The translations under genes and the position numbers were made by a program. From an uncultured Eubacteriales bacterium (GTDB taxonomy: Bacteria; Bacillota; Clostridia; Oscillospirales; CAG-272), in NCBI GenBank assembly GCA_902462015.1, contig CABPZV010000073.1, positions 1 through 10,079 of the forward strand: a DNA stretch of 10,079 bases, given 5' to 3'. Each line of letters begins with the position of its first letter. The stretch's first letter is position 1. The notes under the pieces were generated by a model that ran no database searches, was not told the DNA's origin, and saw only the letters and a program-made list of their open reading frames with translations. Shown piece by piece: positions 7,467 to 10,079 of the stretch.

Positions 7467-8084
7467 TTGTTAAACTTTGTTATTGCCACCCATAATAAAA
7501 ATAAGGTCGGTGAGATTGAGAGTATTTTGAGAAGAACGCTTGACGCTTCAGGAAACGATGAGAGCTGCTTTTCTGTAATAACTGCAGGGCAGCTTGGAAT
7601 CGGCGAAATTGAGGAAACCGGCAGCACATTTGAAGAAAATGCAAGAATTAAAGCGTGTGCGCTTACGGGAAGAGGATATATTGCAATAGCGGATGATTCC
7701 GGCCTTGAGGTTGACGCTCTCGGCGGAGCGCCCGGAGTACATTCTGCAAGGTATTCCGGGGGAGACAGCAGCGAAAACAATCGTAAGCTGCTAAGGGAAC
7801 TTGACGGAGTACCGGACAAAGATCGGACTGCCAGGTTTGTTTCTGTTATCTGTTGTATTTTTCCTGACGGCAGAGAGCTTATATGCAGGGGAGAGTGCAC
7901 CGGAACAATTCTTAGGGAAGCGACCGGAACCGGCGGATTCGGCTATGATCCTCTCTTTTATTATGAGCCGCTGAAAAAAACGTTTGCGGAAATGTCCTCT
8001 GAGGAGAAAAACCGCGTAAGTCATAGAGCGCGCGCACTTGAAAATTTTTCGGACAGCTTCGCAAAGATGAATTTTATTTATTAA
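7467..8084 (+). CDS. rdgB: Non-canonical purine NTP pyrophosphatase (RdgB/HAM1 family)
   Basis: Hydrolyses dITP, ITP and XTP to the monophosphates, keeping deaminated purines out of DNA and RNA. The protein has about 205 residues, normal for the family. The N-terminal phosphate-binding motif is FVIATHNKNK (T8, N10, K13). The catalytic acidic region ADDSGLEVDALGGAPGVHSARYSG starts near residue 75, with D76/D77. The base-recognition motif GGFGYDPLF lies around 157-165 and the closing EEKNRVSHRARAL near 181-193. TTG 7467 is chosen on ribosome-site spacing; GTG 7458 would add three residues. It is 36 nt from ftsY with no terminator in between, so probably co-transcribed. It then leads into nadD after a short gap with an inverted repeat. 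Confidence in function is high; the start is less sure. Confidence 0.95.
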   Translation: MLNFVIATHNKNKVGEIESILRRTLDASGNDESCFSVITAGQLGIGEIEETGSTFEENARIKACALTGRGYIAIADDSGLEVDALGGAPGVHSARYSGGDSSENNRKLLRELDGVPDKDRTARFVSVICCIFPDGRELICRGECTGTILREATGTGGFGYDPLFYYEPLKKTFAEMSSEEKNRVSHRARALENFSDSFAKMNFIY

Positions 8085-8115
8085 TATAAAGCGGGATAGA
8101 TGATTAAAGTTGATT

Positions 8116-8134
8116 ATCGGCTTAATAAGCCGAT
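8116..8134 (+). repeat. Palindromic inverted repeat before nadD
   Basis: ATCGGCTT and AAGCCGAT form perfect 8-bp arms around AAT, 25 nt before the nadD start. No T-run follows on either strand, so it does not look like an intrinsic terminator. The near-perfect dyad could be a protein operator or a short mRNA hairpin 10 nt from the nadD ribosome site. No known operator consensus is recognised. Confidence 0.6.
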
Positions 8135-8144
8135 TAAAAGATAA

Positions 8145-8150
8145 AAAAGG
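8145..8150 (+). promoter_or_regulatory. Ribosome binding site that sets the nadD start
   Basis: AAAAGG ends 8 nt before ATG 8159 but only 2 nt before the earlier in-frame ATG 8153, so 8159 is the better start. Confidence 0.6.
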
Positions 8151-8158
8151 AAATGGTT

Positions 8159-8764
8159 ATGGCTGTGGCTGATATCGGTATTTACGGTGGTACTTTTTCA
8201 CCGCCTCATAACGGACATGTTTATGCTGCAAAATCTGCACTTGACGAGCTTATGCTTGACAAACTTTATGTTGTACCTGCATTTATTCCTCCGCACAAGC
8301 AGCTTGGTTTTGATAATCCGAATGACAGATTTAATATGGCGCGGCTAGCCTTTTCCGGTATTCCTAAAGTAGAAGTTTCAGATTATGAAATGACAGCCGG
8401 TGGAAAGAGTTATACCGTAAAAACGCTTGAACATTTTAAAAACAAGGGAACGCTTACTTTTCTTTGCGGAACGGATATGTTTCTCTCGCTTGAAGAATGG
8501 TATATGCCGGAGAAGATTTTTAGACTGGCACGGATTGCTTTGATACGAAGGGAAGCTGACAATGAGTTTTTGAACGTCAGAGTTCAGGAGACGAAACGTC
8601 GTTATATGAAAAAATATGCGGCAAGGATTGTCGTATTGCAGGCAAAGGCGTATGAACTGTCATCTACTTTTGTCAGAGATGCCATATCGGACGGCAACTT
8701 TGAGGGATATGTTCCGGAATCTGTTGCGGCATATATTAGAAAAAACCACCTTTATGGTGCATAA
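8159..8764 (+). CDS. nadD: Nicotinate-nucleotide adenylyltransferase
   Basis: NadD transfers AMP from ATP to nicotinate mononucleotide, forming deamido-NAD, the last-but-one step of NAD synthesis in the cytoplasm. The 201-residue protein is a standard nucleotidyltransferase of the HxGH class: GGTFSPPHNGH at 10-20 (catalytic H17 and H20), the VVPAFIPPHK segment near 38-47, CGTDMFLSLEEW in the middle, and the C-terminal SST-x-x-R motif (S168 to R173) that binds the ATP phosphates. Length and motif order are normal. yqeK follows 23 nt downstream, the common Firmicutes pairing. A dyad repeat lies just upstream of its ribosome site. Confidence 0.97.
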   Translation: MAVADIGIYGGTFSPPHNGHVYAAKSALDELMLDKLYVVPAFIPPHKQLGFDNPNDRFNMARLAFSGIPKVEVSDYEMTAGGKSYTVKTLEHFKNKGTLTFLCGTDMFLSLEEWYMPEKIFRLARIALIRREADNEFLNVRVQETKRRYMKKYAARIVVLQAKAYELSSTFVRDAISDGNFEGYVPESVAAYIRKNHLYGA

Positions 8765-8787
8765 CAGTATTGGGGATAAAATTCAGT

Positions 8788-9492
8788 ATGGCGGAAACAA
8801 TAAAGACAGAAAAAAATGCAGTGGTCAATATAGATGAAAAAAAGCTTACTGAGCTGAGAAAGCTTATTGCGGATTATCCGGATTTTTCCGGAAAGAGACT
8901 TTCTCATACTTTGAGTGTTGAAAAAGAATGCGGTGTACTTGCCGGGATTTTTGGGTTTTCTGGGAATGATAGACGAAGACTTTGTGCTGCAGCGCTTTTG
9001 CATGATATAACCAAGGAAAAGCCTCTCGATGAACAGCTTGCACTGTGCCGTTATTATAATATAGGCTATCCGGACGAGGCAGTGAGATCTCCAAAAGTAT
9101 TTCATGAATGGACTGCGTCGGCAGTCATGCGTAATAAATATGCCGAATACTGTGATGAGGAGATGTGTTCGGCTGTATTTGTACACACGACCGGGCGCGA
9201 GGACATGACTCTGTTTGAAAGTCTGCTCTATCTTGCCGATTATATAGAGCCGTCGAGGAGATTTGAAAGCTGTGTTGCGGTTCGGAGGTACTTTTACGAG
9301 GGAGTTTCCGGAATTACCTGTTCAGAAATTGACAGAAAAAATTCTCTTAGAATATTGCTTCTCAAAGCCATGTTAAAAAGTTTTGATTATACGATTGAAG
9401 AATTAATCGGTGAACAGGAAGAAATATTTTATTTAACTATAAAATCGCGGAATTCATTGGTGTATAAATTGGCCGGGCAGAATCTTTCATGA
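8788..9492 (+). CDS. yqeK: HD-domain Ap4A hydrolase YqeK
   Basis: YqeK-family proteins are iron-binding HD-domain enzymes that cleave diadenosine tetraphosphate symmetrically to two ADP. The metal-ligand pattern is complete: H40 (SHTLSVEKE), H72-D73 (ALLHDITKE), H106, H133 (VHTTG) and D151 (LADYIEP). The protein has 234 residues against a usual 185-200; the excess is a lysine-rich N-terminal leader of about 20 residues and a longer C-terminal helical part. ATG 8788 is used with GGGG 12 nt upstream. TTG 8770 in the same frame would add six residues but has no ribosome site. It sits between nadD and an LCP gene, the usual Firmicutes order. The HD family also contains other phosphohydrolases, but the motif spacing and neighbours fit YqeK well. 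Confidence 0.93.
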   Translation: MAETIKTEKNAVVNIDEKKLTELRKLIADYPDFSGKRLSHTLSVEKECGVLAGIFGFSGNDRRRLCAAALLHDITKEKPLDEQLALCRYYNIGYPDEAVRSPKVFHEWTASAVMRNKYAEYCDEEMCSAVFVHTTGREDMTLFESLLYLADYIEPSRRFESCVAVRRYFYEGVSGITCSEIDRKNSLRILLLKAMLKSFDYTIEELIGEQEEIFYLTIKSRNSLVYKLAGQNLS

Positions 9493-9525
9493 AATTTTTG
9501 TCGTGTTATCAATATGGGGGATAAA

Positions 9526-10079
9526 ATGGAAAACAAGAACACAAACAGCACGAATAGTAACAGGGATGAAAATTATATAGGGAGGGCGTCTTCCCGGAAA
9601 AAAGAAAATTCATCTCACGGATCCGAACAGAGTCATGGACAGAATCACAGTAAGAGCATTAATCGGGGACATGGCCAGAGCGAGCATCGCAAAAGCAGGC
9701 CATATTCTGCTTCCAGTACGGGACATACGGGAGCAAATGCACACAGACGTGAATCCAAAACGTCTGAATCAGGCGTGAGGCGTTCCTCCGGAAAAGGAAT
9801 AGAAAGATCCGGAAAAGTTTCGCAGAAATCGAAAAAATATACTATACTAATAAGTATTCTTGCTTTTGTTATAGTTTTAGGGATTGTTGTTGCAGCTTTA
9901 TGGCATATCGTCGATTCATATGAACCAAGCGTAGATATTGGTCCTGCTGGAGACACCGGTGCAGGCACGGATAATGCTGCTTTGGAATCCGATTATATGG
10001 GAGATCCTCCGGCGGCCGTCAGCACAAGTATAGAGCGTAAAAGCGGTTTTTATACGATGCTTGTTGTTGGTCATGACCA
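9526..10079 (+). CDS. LCP (LytR-CpsA-Psr) family cell-wall protein, 5' part (runs off the window)
   Basis: LCP proteins transfer polymers such as teichoic acid or capsule from lipid carriers onto peptidoglycan outside the membrane. Only 184 codons are visible. Residues 1-104 are a hydrophilic, basic, Ser/Asn/His-rich cytoplasmic tail without predicted fold. Residues 106-126 are a single membrane segment (TILISILAFVIVLGIVVAAL). Then comes a Gly/Asp-rich linker of about 45 residues and, from about 173, GFYTMLVVGHD, which matches the first strand of the LCP catalytic domain (usually LLLGTD). The catalytic arginines lie beyond the window. ATG 9526 follows GGGGG at 9516-9520 with a short 4-nt spacer; ATG 9514 is in frame but has no ribosome site. 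The call rests on the topology, the short LCP strand and the position after yqeK, where LCP genes commonly lie. Confidence 0.75.
   Translation, partial: MENKNTNSTNSNRDENYIGRASSRKKENSSHGSEQSHGQNHSKSINRGHGQSEHRKSRPYSASSTGHTGANAHRRESKTSESGVRRSSGKGIERSGKVSQKSKKYTILISILAFVIVLGIVVAALWHIVDSYEPSVDIGPAGDTGAGTDNAALESDYMGDPPAAVSTSIERKSGFYTMLVVGHD

Noticed and set aside
7232..7900. A long minus-strand frame opposite ftsY and rdgB
   Set aside because: Composition is Ser/Leu/Pro-rich as expected from the complement of real genes; both sense genes have full conserved motifs.
9645..9968. A minus-strand frame opposite the LCP gene
   Set aside because: The plus-strand frame shows a coherent topology (tail, membrane helix, LCP strand) and a ribosome site; the minus frame shows nothing recognisable.
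1..10079. Mobile elements, CRISPR arrays, tRNA/rRNA genes, toxin-antitoxin or defence genes
   Set aside because: None seen on either strand; gene content and composition are uniform housekeeping.

Overview
The window is a compact, almost entirely plus-strand block of core housekeeping genes. It looks like a chromosome segment of a low-to-mid GC Gram-positive anaerobe in class Clostridia, possibly in the Ruminococcaceae/Oscillospiraceae neighbourhood. This rests on three things: the gene order (plsX, rnc, Elp3-like radical SAM gene, smc, ftsY, then rdgB, nadD, yqeK, LCP), the clostridial flavour of the SMC and FtsY motifs, and the RBS-led and TTG starts. The lineage below class is an inference from gene order and motif wording, not from any search.

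Layout. Bases 2-469 are the 3' end of plsX (phospholipid synthesis). A 240-nt gap without acpP follows. Then come rnc (RNase III, about 710-1414), an orphan Elp3-like radical SAM gene (1563-2603), smc (2810-6406, chromosome condensation), ftsY (6525-7430, SRP receptor), rdgB (7467-8084, clean-up of non-canonical purine NTPs), nadD (8159-8764, NAD synthesis), yqeK (8788-9492, HD-domain Ap4A hydrolase) and the 5' end of an LCP (LytR-CpsA-Psr) cell-wall ligase gene (9526 to the window end).

The genes share one direction, the gaps are short (about 23-240 nt), and I see no convincing hairpin-plus-U-run terminator. Long read-through transcripts are therefore plausible, with possible internal initiation before smc and ftsY, where the gaps are longer. 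Several start codons were shifted from the longest reading frame because a Shine-Dalgarno sequence overlaps or abuts the upstream candidate (smc, ftsY, rdgB, nadD, yqeK). smc and rdgB appear to start with TTG.

Functionally, plsX/rnc/smc/ftsY is the classic Firmicutes block linking membrane lipid synthesis, RNA processing, chromosome segregation and membrane protein targeting. rdgB/nadD/yqeK/LCP is a second known block dealing with nucleotide hygiene, NAD and wall polymer attachment. Nothing looks like a mobile element, CRISPR array, tRNA, rRNA or defence system. I found no clear new biological system. The most useful leads are a nested hairpin in the ftsY leader, a His/Ser-rich cytoplasmic tail on the LCP protein, an unusual acidic/Thr-rich tail on PlsX, the missing acpP, and the functionally unassigned radical SAM enzyme.
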